A DNA stretch of 64,000 bases from Rhizobium deserti (GTDB lineage: Bacteria > Pseudomonadota > Alphaproteobacteria > Rhizobiales > Rhizobiaceae): the NCBI RefSeq assembly GCF_004358025.1, contig NZ_SMTL01000002.1, forward strand, positions 682,001 through 746,000, in the 5' to 3' direction. Positions 45,997 through 54,075 of the stretch are shown here, piece after piece. Position 1 is the stretch's first letter, and each line of letters opens with the position of its first letter. Position numbers and translations under genes: made by a program. The notes beneath the pieces are model-generated. The model did not search any database, was not told where the DNA came from, and saw only the letters and a list, made by a program, of their open reading frames with translations.

Positions 45997-46019
45997 TTTT
46001 TGGTCCTATAGGCCAAAAA
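45997..46019. promoter_or_regulatory. Candidate HxlR operator (TTTTTGG-N9-CCAAAAA)
   Basis: Perfect 7-bp outer arms with a nine-base centre containing CCTATAGG, placed 19 bases before the regulator ATG and 70 bases before the divergent oxidoreductase. The symmetry and place fit autoregulation by the HxlR-type protein. Confidence 0.6.
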
Positions 46020-46089
46020 TGTGCATTCTTGCGAAGTCCAAACATAGGCGTCATCTAGACCTCACGCAACCTAAGCAAAGGAGACTGAA

Positions 46090-47106
46090 ATGCGCGCCGT
46101 CGGCTTCAACATGCCCCAGCCCATCACTGCCGAAACCTCGCTGATCGACATCGAGCTTCCCATGCCGGAAGCCAAGGGCCGTGATCTGCTGGTGGAAATC
46201 AAGGCCGTTTCGGTCAATCCCGTCGATACCAAGGTCCGCGCTTCGGCAGCCGTGGAAGCCGGCCAGCACCGCATTCTCGGCTATGACGCGGCCGGGATCG
46301 TCACGGCGGTCGGCCCGGACGTCAAGCTCTTCAAGCCGGGTGACGAGGTTTACTATGCTGGGGCGATCAACCGCCCGGGCACCAATGCCGAATATCACCT
46401 GGTCGACGAGCGGCTGGTCGGCTTCAAGCCAAAGAGCCTGAATTTCGAGGAAGCCGCCGCCCTGCCGCTGACGGCGATCACCGCCTACGAGGCCCTGTTT
46501 CAGCGCTTGAAGGTGCAGGACAAGGTGCCCGGCGCCTGGAATGCGGTTGTGGTGATTGGCGGTGCCGGTGGCGTCGGCTCGATCGCCATCCAGCTGCTGC
46601 GCCAGCTTTCCGACGTCACCGTGATCGGCACCGGCTCACGGCCAGAAACGCAGGACTGGATCCGGGAACTCGGCGCCCATCATGTGCTCGACCATTCCAA
46701 GCCCATGGCACCGCAGCTGAACCAGATGGCGATCGGCCAACCGGCCTTCGTCTTCTCGACCACCCAGACGGAACAGCATGTCGCCGACATCATCGAGCTG
46801 ATCGCGCCGCAGGGCCGCTTCTCGCTGATCGACGACCCGAAGGAGCCGATGGACATCCGCCCGTTCAAGAGCAAGGCGCTGTCCGTGCATTGGGAACTGA
46901 TGTTTACTCGCTCGCTCTTCCAGACTGCCGACATGATAGAGCAGCACAAGCTGCTGAACCACGTAGCCGAACTCGTCGATGCCAAGAAGATCCGCACGAC
47001 GCTCGCGCACGTCATCGGGTCTATCAATGCCGCCAATCTGAAAAAAGCGCATGCAGTAATCGAAAGCAACCGGACAAAGGGGAAGTTGGTGCTTTCCGGC
47101 TTCTAA
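46090..47106 (+). CDS. Zinc-type alcohol dehydrogenase / quinone oxidoreductase-like protein
   Basis: A 338-residue medium-chain reductase: a GroES-like domain (AVSVNPVDTKVRAS, GYDAAGIVTAVGPDVKLFKPGDEVYYAG) and a Rossmann domain with VVVIGGAGGVGSIAIQLLRQ (about residues 153-172). The metal-binding cysteines and histidine of true alcohol dehydrogenases are not evident, so the zinc-independent quinone/enone reductase activity is more likely. ATG at 46090 follows AAAGGAG. Together with the divergent HxlR gene this looks like a stress response to quinones, aldehydes or similar electrophiles. Confidence 0.9.
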   Translation: MRAVGFNMPQPITAETSLIDIELPMPEAKGRDLLVEIKAVSVNPVDTKVRASAAVEAGQHRILGYDAAGIVTAVGPDVKLFKPGDEVYYAGAINRPGTNAEYHLVDERLVGFKPKSLNFEEAAALPLTAITAYEALFQRLKVQDKVPGAWNAVVVIGGAGGVGSIAIQLLRQLSDVTVIGTGSRPETQDWIRELGAHHVLDHSKPMAPQLNQMAIGQPAFVFSTTQTEQHVADIIELIAPQGRFSLIDDPKEPMDIRPFKSKALSVHWELMFTRSLFQTADMIEQHKLLNHVAELVDAKKIRTTLAHVIGSINAANLKKAHAVIESNRTKGKLVLSGF

Positions 47107-47229
47107 CATCTGGTCTGAGGCGCGCGTTAAACAGGCACTTCGCCTGATAGGTGTAATCTCGCCTGCTACACCTTAACAGCGGGGCGATTGCCGCTATGAT
47201 GGGGCTGGGGCAACATTGTGGGGACTATC

Positions 47230-47646
47230 ATGGCAACTACGCAAACAACGACATTCGGCAATCCGATCGAGATACTGACCGGCACGACCTGGTTCGGCTA
47301 TCTTGCGCGGATCGTTTTGACCTTTGGCTTTTGGGGGAGCGGCCTGTCGAAGCTCATCGACTTTCAGGGCGGCGTCGCCGAGATGACGCATTTTGGACTG
47401 GAACCCGCCGTCGCCTTCAACATTGCGACGATCATCACCCAACTCGGCGGCTCGGCGCTCGTCATCCTCAACCGATGGACATGGCTCGGTGCGGGCGCGC
47501 TCGGCGTCTTCACCGCCTTGACCATTCCACTCGTGCATCATTTCTGGACCATGGAAGAGCCGTTCCGGACGATGGAATTCCATGTGGCGATGGAGCATAT
47601 AACCGTGATCGGCGGATTGATGGTCGTCGCCTGGAAATCGCGGTGA
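47230..47646 (+). CDS. DoxX-family membrane protein
   Basis: A 138-residue protein with four membrane helices, including FGFWGSGLSKLIDFQGGVAE (the DoxX opening motif) and AALVHHFW-type positions near FTALTIPLVHHFWTMEE. DoxX proteins are small inner-membrane subunits of quinone- or thiol-linked oxidoreduction systems; their exact reaction varies. I used ATG at 47230 (GGGGA seven bases before); a GTG at 47218 is also in frame. It ends with a hairpin terminator shared with the convergent transpeptidase gene. Confidence 0.85.
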   Translation: MATTQTTTFGNPIEILTGTTWFGYLARIVLTFGFWGSGLSKLIDFQGGVAEMTHFGLEPAVAFNIATIITQLGGSALVILNRWTWLGAGALGVFTALTIPLVHHFWTMEEPFRTMEFHVAMEHITVIGGLMVVAWKSR

Positions 47647-47652
47647 CGCAAA

Positions 47653-47676
47653 GCCCGCCGTGGCTGAACGGCGGGC
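47653..47676. terminator. Hairpin between convergent genes
   Basis: Perfect 9-bp stem GCCCGCCGT / ACGGCGGGC with a six-base loop, seven bases after the DoxX stop and ten bases before the transpeptidase end. Only short T runs flank it. Confidence 0.6.
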
Positions 47677-47685
47677 ATTCTCGTC

Positions 47686-48297
47686 TCAGGCTTGGATGAC
47701 GATGACCTTGGCACCGACATTGACGCGGTTGTAAAGGTCGATCACGTCGTGGTTCATCATGCGGATGCAGCCACTCGACATGGCGTGACCGATCGATTCC
47801 GGCTGATTGGTACCGTGAATGCGGAAATGGGTATCATTGCCGCCACGGTAGAGATACATGGCGCGGGCGCCGAGCGGGTTCATCGGGCCGCCGGGCATGC
47901 CGCCTGCCAGCTCCCGGTAACGCGGTTCGCGGCGCATCATATTGGCCGTCGGCGTCCAGGTCGGCCATTCCGCTTTGCGTCCGACATAAGCATCACCCGA
48001 CAACGCCAATCCCTCGCGGCCGACGCCGACGCCATAGCGGATCGCCCGGCCATCGCCGAGGATGTAATAGGCGCGCCGCTCCGGCGTGTTGACGATCACC
48101 GTGCCAGCCGGGCTGGTGGTCGCATAGGCCACTTCGGTGCGGCGCAGTTCCGGCTTGATCCTGTCGATCGGCACCTGGCGCAGCGGGAATTCCTCACTGG
48201 GCACAGCGGCATAATTGGATTGTTCATTATAACTGGAAGCGCAGCCGGCCAGCATGAGCGGCAGGCCGGCAAGAAAACCGCGGCGGGAAATCGACAT
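47686..48297 (-). CDS. L,D-transpeptidase (YkuD family), probable lipoprotein
   Basis: A 203-residue cell-wall enzyme. The N-terminus has both a twin-arginine look (SISRRGFLAGL) and a lipobox (LMLAGC, Cys19), so it is exported and probably lipid-anchored. The YkuD domain carries the catalytic cysteine in HAMSSGCIRM (Cys177) with its histidine. Such enzymes make 3-3 peptidoglycan cross-links or attach proteins to the wall, and resist most beta-lactams. Rhizobiales carry many of them, in keeping with their polar growth. ATG at 48297 follows AGGA. Confidence 0.93.
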   Translation of the reverse strand: MSISRRGFLAGLPLMLAGCASSYNEQSNYAAVPSEEFPLRQVPIDRIKPELRRTEVAYATTSPAGTVIVNTPERRAYYILGDGRAIRYGVGVGREGLALSGDAYVGRKAEWPTWTPTANMMRREPRYRELAGGMPGGPMNPLGARAMYLYRGGNDTHFRIHGTNQPESIGHAMSSGCIRMMNHDVIDLYNRVNVGAKVIVIQA

Positions 48298-48430
48298 TCA
48301 CTACGTCCTTGATGCGTCGAGAGATGATCAAGGAGTAAATTTTTATGGTTAATGAAATGATAAGCGGACGGGGCGACGAAGCTGGTTCCACCCTTTCCTG
48401 AGCAATTCGCTTCACCGTACCTGTGCCTTT

Positions 48431-49528
48431 TCAGACCGAAGCGGCGCCCTTTGATGCGGGCAGACCTTGCTCCGCCCTGAATGTCGCTCCTTCCCGCAAG
48501 CCCAGTGCTGTCAGAGTCAGCGCAATTGCAGTCAAACCGCTGATCACGACGGGCAAATCCGTAAAAGTGTTGATCATCGCCGCTGAAGTGAAGACCAAAA
48601 TCTGAATGGCTGCAATAACCGTTGCACTGAAGGCTAGCGGTGCCCCGTCTGGAACAGCGGCGGAGTATTGCCGCGCGTAACCGTAGACGACGGCTGGGAT
48701 GAACAGTGCAGCGGTTGCCAGAGCCGCTATCTGCAAGATCCGCTGATCCATCATGTTAAGCCCGTCCGGGAGTAATATGATAACCGCGGTGAGAAGATAG
48801 CTTGAAATGGAGAGCGCCAAGACCGGCGGCCAGATCAAAATCTCCCGCGGCTCGACTGTGACAGCCTGTCCAGCGGCTGCGCCGTCGCGATGCCATGTCG
48901 TCCGCCACAGCAGGGCCATAGCGACGACTGCGGCGACCGACAGAATGGAGTAGCCAAGAGCCGGCACCCATTGCTGCGTCGAGATCACACCTTGCCGCGT
49001 CATCTCGAGCATATTGGTCAATGCACCGGGAAGCTGAATAAGACCAGGTATTGTCCACAAGGCCCAAAAACCGTTGCGGAGACCGGGGACAGGCAGACGG
49101 TCTATCAGCAGGAACATGACCGCCGTGGCGCCCATGAAAGCGGCGATGATAAGAAGAACAAGGCTTTCTTCGAAGGACGGATCAATCAAGTTGGAGCTGC
49201 GCAAACCAGCTGCAATGCCGTATCCTTGAAGGGCCGTCACAGCGAAAGCGATCAGTCGCACGAAGATCGCCGCAGCAATATTCGGCTGCCGCTGCGGCGA
49301 TTGGCGGCGGTAGGCGAGCAACCGGCCGATCTCCGCTAAAGTGAATGCAGTATAGATCGGCGTCAGTCCGAGCGCAAAGATGGACATGCGGGCGGTCGAA
49401 CCGTTGCCGTGCCTGCCAAGCTGGCCGGCGAAAACAGCCGCATCAATCCCTGGCAGCGGAATATGCGAACCGAGACTGAACATAATGCCGGCCAGGGCCA
49501 GCGCCGCCACTACATTCCATCCACCCAT
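48431..49528 (-). CDS. SecY-like membrane protein (divergent SecY paralogue)
   Basis: A 365-residue protein of about nine or ten helices, shorter than housekeeping SecY (about 440). Residues 22-29 (HIPLPGID), 48-60 (RMSIFALGLTPIY) and 150-181 (RNGFWALW...IPGLIQLPGALTNMLEM...RQG) match the SecY plug/TM2 motif, the SIFALGIMPYI step and the GNGIS...AGLP...RQG region of E. coli SecY in order. The long cytoplasmic loops are reduced. No secE, secG or ribosomal protein genes are near, so it is not the spc-operon SecY. ATG at 49528 follows GGGGAAAG; the longer frame to 49621 is unlikely. Function unknown: a dedicated export channel or a non-translocating relative. Confidence 0.7.
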   Translation of the reverse strand: MGGWNVVAALALAGIMFSLGSHIPLPGIDAAVFAGQLGRHGNGSTARMSIFALGLTPIYTAFTLAEIGRLLAYRRQSPQRQPNIAAAIFVRLIAFAVTALQGYGIAAGLRSSNLIDPSFEESLVLLIIAAFMGATAVMFLLIDRLPVPGLRNGFWALWTIPGLIQLPGALTNMLEMTRQGVISTQQWVPALGYSILSVAAVVAMALLWRTTWHRDGAAAGQAVTVEPREILIWPPVLALSISSYLLTAVIILLPDGLNMMDQRILQIAALATAALFIPAVVYGYARQYSAAVPDGAPLAFSATVIAAIQILVFTSAAMINTFTDLPVVISGLTAIALTLTALGLREGATFRAEQGLPASKGAASV

Positions 49529-49704
49529 CTTGCTTTCCCCCGTCTGATCGTCGATCTCGCGTACTACCAGAAGAGGTAAACTTTGGCAGCCACGACCGAA
49601 GTCAAGACGATAGGCGGGCAAATCTTTGCGCCGAACTCAGCGCCCCGCCCTGCCCGCCTCGGTTGAGAGGGCGCTGGACGCGGCTAAAAGCTGCAGACGG
49701 CCGA

Positions 49705-51381
49705 TCACATATTCGGATAAACAGGCCCTTCGCCACCCTGCGGAGGCACCCAGTTGATGTTCTGGTTGGGATCCTTGATGTCGCAGGTCTTGCAGTGCAC
49801 GCAGTTCTGCGCGTTGATCACATAGACCTCTTCGCCGTCTTTCTCGACCCACTCGTAGACGCCGGCGGGACAGTAGCGCGTCGAGGGGCCACCATAGACT
49901 TCCAACTCCGAGCGCTTCTGCAGATCCATGTCCCTCACCTGCAGATGGACCGGCTGGTTCTCCTCGTGGTTGGTATTGGACAGGAACACGGAAGATAGGC
50001 GGTCGAAGGTGAGGACGCCATCGGGCCTCGGATAATCGATCTTCCTGTGCTTGGCTGCGGGCTCCAGGGACTGGGCGTCGGTCTTGCCGTGCTTCAGCGT
50101 GCCGAAGAAGGAAAAGCCGAGCAGCTGGTTGGTCCACATGTCGAGGCCGCCGAGCGCCACGCCGATGCCCGTGCCGAGCTTCGACCAGAGCGGCTTGACG
50201 TTGCGGACCCGTTTCAGGTCCGTGCCGATGGCACTCGAACGCCACTGGTCCTCGATCTCGATCACTTCGTCATTGGCACGGCCGGCCGCGATCGCCGCAG
50301 CGATATTATCGGCCGCCAGCATGCCGGAATGGACGGCATTGTGGCTGCCCTTGATGCGCGGCACATTGACGAGGCCGGCGGAACAGCCGATCAGCGCGCC
50401 GCCCGGGAAACTCAGCTTCGGCACCGACTGGTAGCCGCCTTCGGCGATCGCGCGGGCGCCATAGGACAGGCGCTTGCCACCTTCGAACGTGCCGCGAATG
50501 GCGTCATGGGTCTTGAAGCGCTGAAATTCCTCGAAGGGGTAAAGATAGGGGTTCTTGTAATTGAGGTGCACCACGAAGCCGACGGCGACGAGATTGTCCT
50601 CCAGGTGATAAAGGAAGGAGCCGCCACCGGTCGACAGGCTGAGCGGCCAGCCGAAGGAGTGCTGCACCAGGCCCGGGCGATGGTTCTCCGGCTTCACCTG
50701 CCAGAGTTCCTTGAGGCCGATGCCGTATTTCTGCGGCTCGCGATCCTTCTGCAGGTCGAATCTTGCGATCAGCTGCTTGGCGAGAGATCCGCGCACGCCC
50801 TCGCCGATCAGCACATATTTGCCGTGCAGCTCCATGCCGCGGGTGAAGGCTGGCCCCGGTTGGCCATTGCGCTCGACGCCCATGTCGCCGGTGGCGACGC
50901 CGATGACGGCGCCGGCTTCGTTGTAGAGCACCTCGGTCGCCGCAAAGCCGGGATAGATTTCGACACCGAGGGCTTCCGCCTTTTCGGCCAGCCATCGACA
51001 GACATTGCCGAGCGAGACGATGTAATTGCCGTGATTGTTCATCAGCGGCGGCATCAGGACGTTGGGCAGCCGGACCGAACCGGCGGGTCCAAGGAACATG
51101 AAATGGTCGGCGGTCACTGGCTGCTTGAAGGGATGCCCTTCCTCTTCCCGCCAGCCCGGCAGAAGCTTGTCCATGCCGGACGGATCGACCACGGCGCCGG
51201 ACAGGATATGCGCCCCGACTTCCGCACCCTTTTCGAGCACGACCACCGTCAGGTCCGGATTGACCTGCTTGAGGCGGATCGCCGCCGAAAGGCCGGCCGG
51301 TCCTGCGCCTACGATTACCACGTCGAATTCCATCGCTTCGCGTTCTGGCAATTGGTGGGCGGGAAGCTCTTGTTCGCTCAT
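49705..51381 (-). CDS. Electron transfer flavoprotein-ubiquinone oxidoreductase
   Basis: A 558-residue membrane-associated enzyme that passes electrons from ETF (and so from acyl-CoA dehydrogenases) to ubiquinone. The FAD-binding VIVGAGPAGLSAAIRL (residues 22-37), the ubiquinone-region LLGFSFFGTL and the 4Fe-4S ligands near the C-terminus (RYCPAGVYEW, then NAQNCVHCKTCDIKDP) are all present. ATG at 51381 follows GGAG. A candidate LiuR-type operator lies about 135 bases upstream, fitting a role in fatty-acid or branched-chain amino-acid oxidation. Confidence 0.95.
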   Translation of the reverse strand: MSEQELPAHQLPEREAMEFDVVIVGAGPAGLSAAIRLKQVNPDLTVVVLEKGAEVGAHILSGAVVDPSGMDKLLPGWREEEGHPFKQPVTADHFMFLGPAGSVRLPNVLMPPLMNNHGNYIVSLGNVCRWLAEKAEALGVEIYPGFAATEVLYNEAGAVIGVATGDMGVERNGQPGPAFTRGMELHGKYVLIGEGVRGSLAKQLIARFDLQKDREPQKYGIGLKELWQVKPENHRPGLVQHSFGWPLSLSTGGGSFLYHLEDNLVAVGFVVHLNYKNPYLYPFEEFQRFKTHDAIRGTFEGGKRLSYGARAIAEGGYQSVPKLSFPGGALIGCSAGLVNVPRIKGSHNAVHSGMLAADNIAAAIAAGRANDEVIEIEDQWRSSAIGTDLKRVRNVKPLWSKLGTGIGVALGGLDMWTNQLLGFSFFGTLKHGKTDAQSLEPAAKHRKIDYPRPDGVLTFDRLSSVFLSNTNHEENQPVHLQVRDMDLQKRSELEVYGGPSTRYCPAGVYEWVEKDGEEVYVINAQNCVHCKTCDIKDPNQNINWVPPQGGEGPVYPNM

Positions 51382-51514
51382 GTCCTACTCCGATCGCCGG
51401 CCCCTTCCGGCTTATTATCCGAGGCAAACTGTCTTGGCAAAAGCCACCGGCCTTGTCGAGCCGGGAAAGCGCCTTCCAGCTTGCCATCCACGCAAACGAC
51501 ACTGCCATAATGGC

Positions 51515-51536
51515 TTACGTTTACGTGCACGTCATT
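51515..51536. promoter_or_regulatory. Candidate LiuR/MerR-type operator
   Basis: TTACGTTTACGTGCACGTCA and the bases after it contain repeated ACGT half-sites in dyad form, similar in my memory to LiuR-type sites of acyl-CoA metabolism genes. It lies between the divergent ETF-QO and SDR genes and could serve both. Confidence 0.4.
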
Positions 51537-51633
51537 TATCATTTGCCTTACTAGGAAATCAAGTTCGTCCTTTCGCCGCGTCCGACCGCTGCTATAAAGC
51601 GGCTCAGCACGGCAATCGAAAGGAATGACAATC

Positions 51634-52422
51634 ATGGATCTCGGCCTCACCGGAAAACGCGCCCTCGTACTCGCTTCGTCACGCGGGCTCGGCCTCGGCA
51701 TTGCCAAGGCGCTGGCAAGCGAAGGCGCCAATGTGCTTCTCGTCGGCCGTTCAGGAGACCAGCTTTCGGAAAATTGCCAGGCCATCAATGCCGAAGGTAA
51801 GGGCAAGGCCGATTGGGTATGGGGAGATCTTGCCGAAGAGAATTTCGTCACCGCCATGGTTGAAGCGGTCAAGGAAAAGCTCGGCGGCATCGACGTCCTG
51901 GTCAACAATACCGGTGGACCGACGCCAGGCACCGTTGGCGACATGACGGCCGAAAAACTGGACACCTTCTTCCAGTCCATGGTTTTGCGGGTCATTACGC
52001 TGACCAACGCCCTGCTGCCGCAGATGAAGGAGCAGGGCTGGGGCCGCATCCTCACCGTCGCGTCTTCCGGCGTCTTCGAACCCATTCCCAACCTCGCCCT
52101 TTCCAACACGCTGCGTGCGGCACTCGTCGGCTGGAACAAGACGCTCGCGGCCGAAGTGGCCGGTTTTGGCATCACCGCCAATATGCTTCTGCCGGGCCGC
52201 ATCCATACGGATCGGATCGACGAACTGGACGGGGCAAATGCGAAGCGCCAGAACAAGAGCGTGGAAGAAATCCGGGCCGCGTCGCTGAAGACCATCCCAG
52301 CCGGCCGCCTCGGCAAGGTGGAGGAATTTGCCGCCGCCGGTGCCTTCCTGTGTTCGCAGCCGGCAAGCTATGTCACCGGCACGATGCTGCGGGTGGATGG
52401 CGGTGCCTCGCGCTCCATATGA
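51634..52422 (+). CDS. Short-chain dehydrogenase/reductase
   Basis: A 262-residue SDR with the nucleotide motif ASSRGLGLGIAKAL (residues 14-27), the NNTGG motif (about 88-92), and a modified catalytic set: the usual Ser-Tyr-Lys appears as VASSGVFEPIPNLALSNTLRA, where the tyrosine position of YxxxK is not obvious (LSNTLRAALVGWNK). This points to an atypical or non-oxidoreductase SDR, or a different base. ATG at 51634 follows AGGA at nine bases. The C-terminus reads ASYVTGTMLRVDGGASRSI, typical of FabG-like members. Confidence 0.86.
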   Translation: MDLGLTGKRALVLASSRGLGLGIAKALASEGANVLLVGRSGDQLSENCQAINAEGKGKADWVWGDLAEENFVTAMVEAVKEKLGGIDVLVNNTGGPTPGTVGDMTAEKLDTFFQSMVLRVITLTNALLPQMKEQGWGRILTVASSGVFEPIPNLALSNTLRAALVGWNKTLAAEVAGFGITANMLLPGRIHTDRIDELDGANAKRQNKSVEEIRAASLKTIPAGRLGKVEEFAAAGAFLCSQPASYVTGTMLRVDGGASRSI

Positions 52423-52534
52423 CCCGGCCGGTAGATCGTTAAGATTTGCTTCAAATTGCCATGCCGGCATTTGCCGGATCGCAACATTCCTCCGCTAGGA
52501 AGAGCCACCCCCCGGATCTTGATGGACTGCCGGC

Positions 52535-52864
52535 ATGATTGAACGCATATCGGCAGCCACCGCGGCTCCCTCTTCCGCCAGAGCCACGGAGTATTTTGGC
52601 GCATCCGCCACGAGGCGCACGGTTTCGCCGGACGGATGGAGCTTGGCGACGGTGCAGGCTGAAGCCGGGACGGCGCCTTCGGCAGAGCCTGCGGTGGAAG
52701 CCGAGACCTCAACCTTAAGCGCCCGCAGGGCAGCAGAGGACATTGCCGCGCGCAACATGCTCGACAGCCTTTCTTCGGAGCTCCGGGTGGCGGGTGGCTT
52801 CTATGCCGCAGACGATCAAGCCGCCAGCCAATCCTTTTTCGCGACGCTTTACGACGAGGCCTGA
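52535..52864 (+). CDS. Small hypothetical protein (109 aa)
   Basis: A 109-residue frame with an Ala/Ser-rich first half and a helical, more conserved-looking C-terminus (DIAARNMLDSLSSELRVAGG, later SFFATLYDEA). No signal peptide and no known domain. The ribosome-binding site is weak. An overlapping minus-strand frame at 52495-52758 is a competitor; I favour this strand from its less repetitive C-terminal half and from the same-strand small gene that follows. Confidence 0.45.
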   Translation: MIERISAATAAPSSARATEYFGASATRRTVSPDGWSLATVQAEAGTAPSAEPAVEAETSTLSARRAAEDIAARNMLDSLSSELRVAGGFYAADDQAASQSFFATLYDEA

Positions 52865-52946
52865 GCGGATCACGCAATTGCGTTTCGCTTCGCCCCTGCG
52901 GCTTGTTTATCGTCAACACCGTCGGATGGGCCGGCTGGAGAAGATC

Positions 52947-53150
52947 ATGGTCGTTGCACGGATGGCGGTTTCCGCTCTTGGCTTGCTTGCAATCCTCGTC
53001 GGCCTGTTGTGGATCGGCCAGGGCACCGGCTTGTTTCCTTATCCGGCCTCCAGTTTCATGATCAACCAGTCACCATGGATCCTGCGCGGCGCTGTCGTGG
53101 CGATAGCAGGGCTCGCAATGCTTTGGGCAGGCCGCCGGTTCATCCGCTAA
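52947..53150 (+). CDS. Small two-helix membrane protein (67 aa)
   Basis: A 67-residue protein: helix one MAVSALGLLAILVGLLWIGQ, then a short loop with GLFPYPASSFMINQSPW, then helix two ILRGAVVAIAGLAMLWAG and a basic end. ATG at 52947 follows GGAG at seven bases; in-frame ATG at 52926 is also possible. The long upstream frame to 52743 is not coding. Homologous small inner-membrane proteins of unknown role occur in many proteobacteria. Confidence 0.65.
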   Translation: MVVARMAVSALGLLAILVGLLWIGQGTGLFPYPASSFMINQSPWILRGAVVAIAGLAMLWAGRRFIR

Positions 53151-53191
53151 GCCTGAAGCCAAGCTCGATGGGCGGCCCTCCTCCAAGCTGC

Positions 53192-54055
53192 TTACCGAGC
53201 AAACTTCCGCGCGCCGAAAACGCAAAGGATGACGGCAACGGTGACCAGCAGCATCATCCAGGTGACCGGCTCGTGCAGGAGCAGCGCCGCAAGAGCCAGG
53301 CCGAAGAAGGGCTGCAGCAATTGCAGCTGGCCGACCACGGCAATGCCGCCCTGAGCCAGACCGCGATACCAGAAGACAAAGCCTATCAGCATGCTGAACA
53401 GCGAGACATAGGCGAGACCGAGCCAGGCAGGTGCACCAATGCCGGCAAAGGATGGCGGCATGGCTATAAAGCAGAGAAGCACCATCACCGGCAGCGACAG
53501 GACGAGGGCCCAGCATATGACCTGCCAGCCGCCCAGCGTGCGCGACAGCCGGGCGCCCTCGGCATAGCCGAGCCCGCAGACGACGACGGCTGCAAGCATC
53601 AGCGCATCGCCGACCGGAGAGGCGGCCAAGTCCTGCACCAGGGCAAAGCCGGCAACCAGCGCGCTGCCGAGTGCCGAAAAGATCCAGAAGGCCGGCCGCG
53701 GCCGCTCGCCGCCACGCAGCACGCCGAAGATCGCCGTCGCCAGGGGCAGAAGGCCGATGAATACGATCGAATGGGCGGAGGTGACGTGCTGCAAGGCAAG
53801 AGCGGTCAGCAGGGGAAAGCCGACGACGACGCCAAGCGCCACGACAATCAAGGAGATGATGTCGCTGCGCGACGGTCGCTTCTGCCTGAACAGAAGCAGC
53901 AGGCACAAGGCCAGGATTCCGGCAATGGCAGCCCGAGCAACGGTGAGGAACAGCGGGTCGAACTGCAGGACGGCGATCCGCGTCGCGGGCAGCGAGGCGC
54001 TGAAAATCACGACGCCGATGATCCCGTTGATCAACCCGCTTGTGGCACGTTCCAT
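53192..54055 (-). CDS. EamA-family (DMT) exporter
   Basis: A 287-residue protein of about ten helices in two EamA repeats (for instance PATRIAVLQFDPLFLTVARA and the second half around WQVICWALVLSLPVMVLLCF). I chose ATG at 54055, which follows AAGGGA; the TTG at 54079 would overlap the ddl stop. The substrate is not known. It sits just downstream of ddl on the same strand (20 bases after the ddl stop at 54076), so the two may share a transcript. Confidence 0.85.
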   Translation of the reverse strand: MERATSGLINGIIGVVIFSASLPATRIAVLQFDPLFLTVARAAIAGILALCLLLLFRQKRPSRSDIISLIVVALGVVVGFPLLTALALQHVTSAHSIVFIGLLPLATAIFGVLRGGERPRPAFWIFSALGSALVAGFALVQDLAASPVGDALMLAAVVVCGLGYAEGARLSRTLGGWQVICWALVLSLPVMVLLCFIAMPPSFAGIGAPAWLGLAYVSLFSMLIGFVFWYRGLAQGGIAVVGQLQLLQPFFGLALAALLLHEPVTWMMLLVTVAVILCVFGARKFAR

Positions 54056-54075
54056 CTGAATTTCCCTTATTGCCT

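Noticed and set aside
49663..51510. Long plus-strand frames across ETF-QO
   Set aside because: Shadows of the minus-strand enzyme, with low-complexity translations and no family motif.
52495..52758. Minus-strand 87-codon frame between the SDR and the small membrane protein
   Set aside because: Overlaps the plus-strand 109-residue frame, which ends in a more protein-like segment; neither is certain, but the minus frame has no ribosome-binding site.
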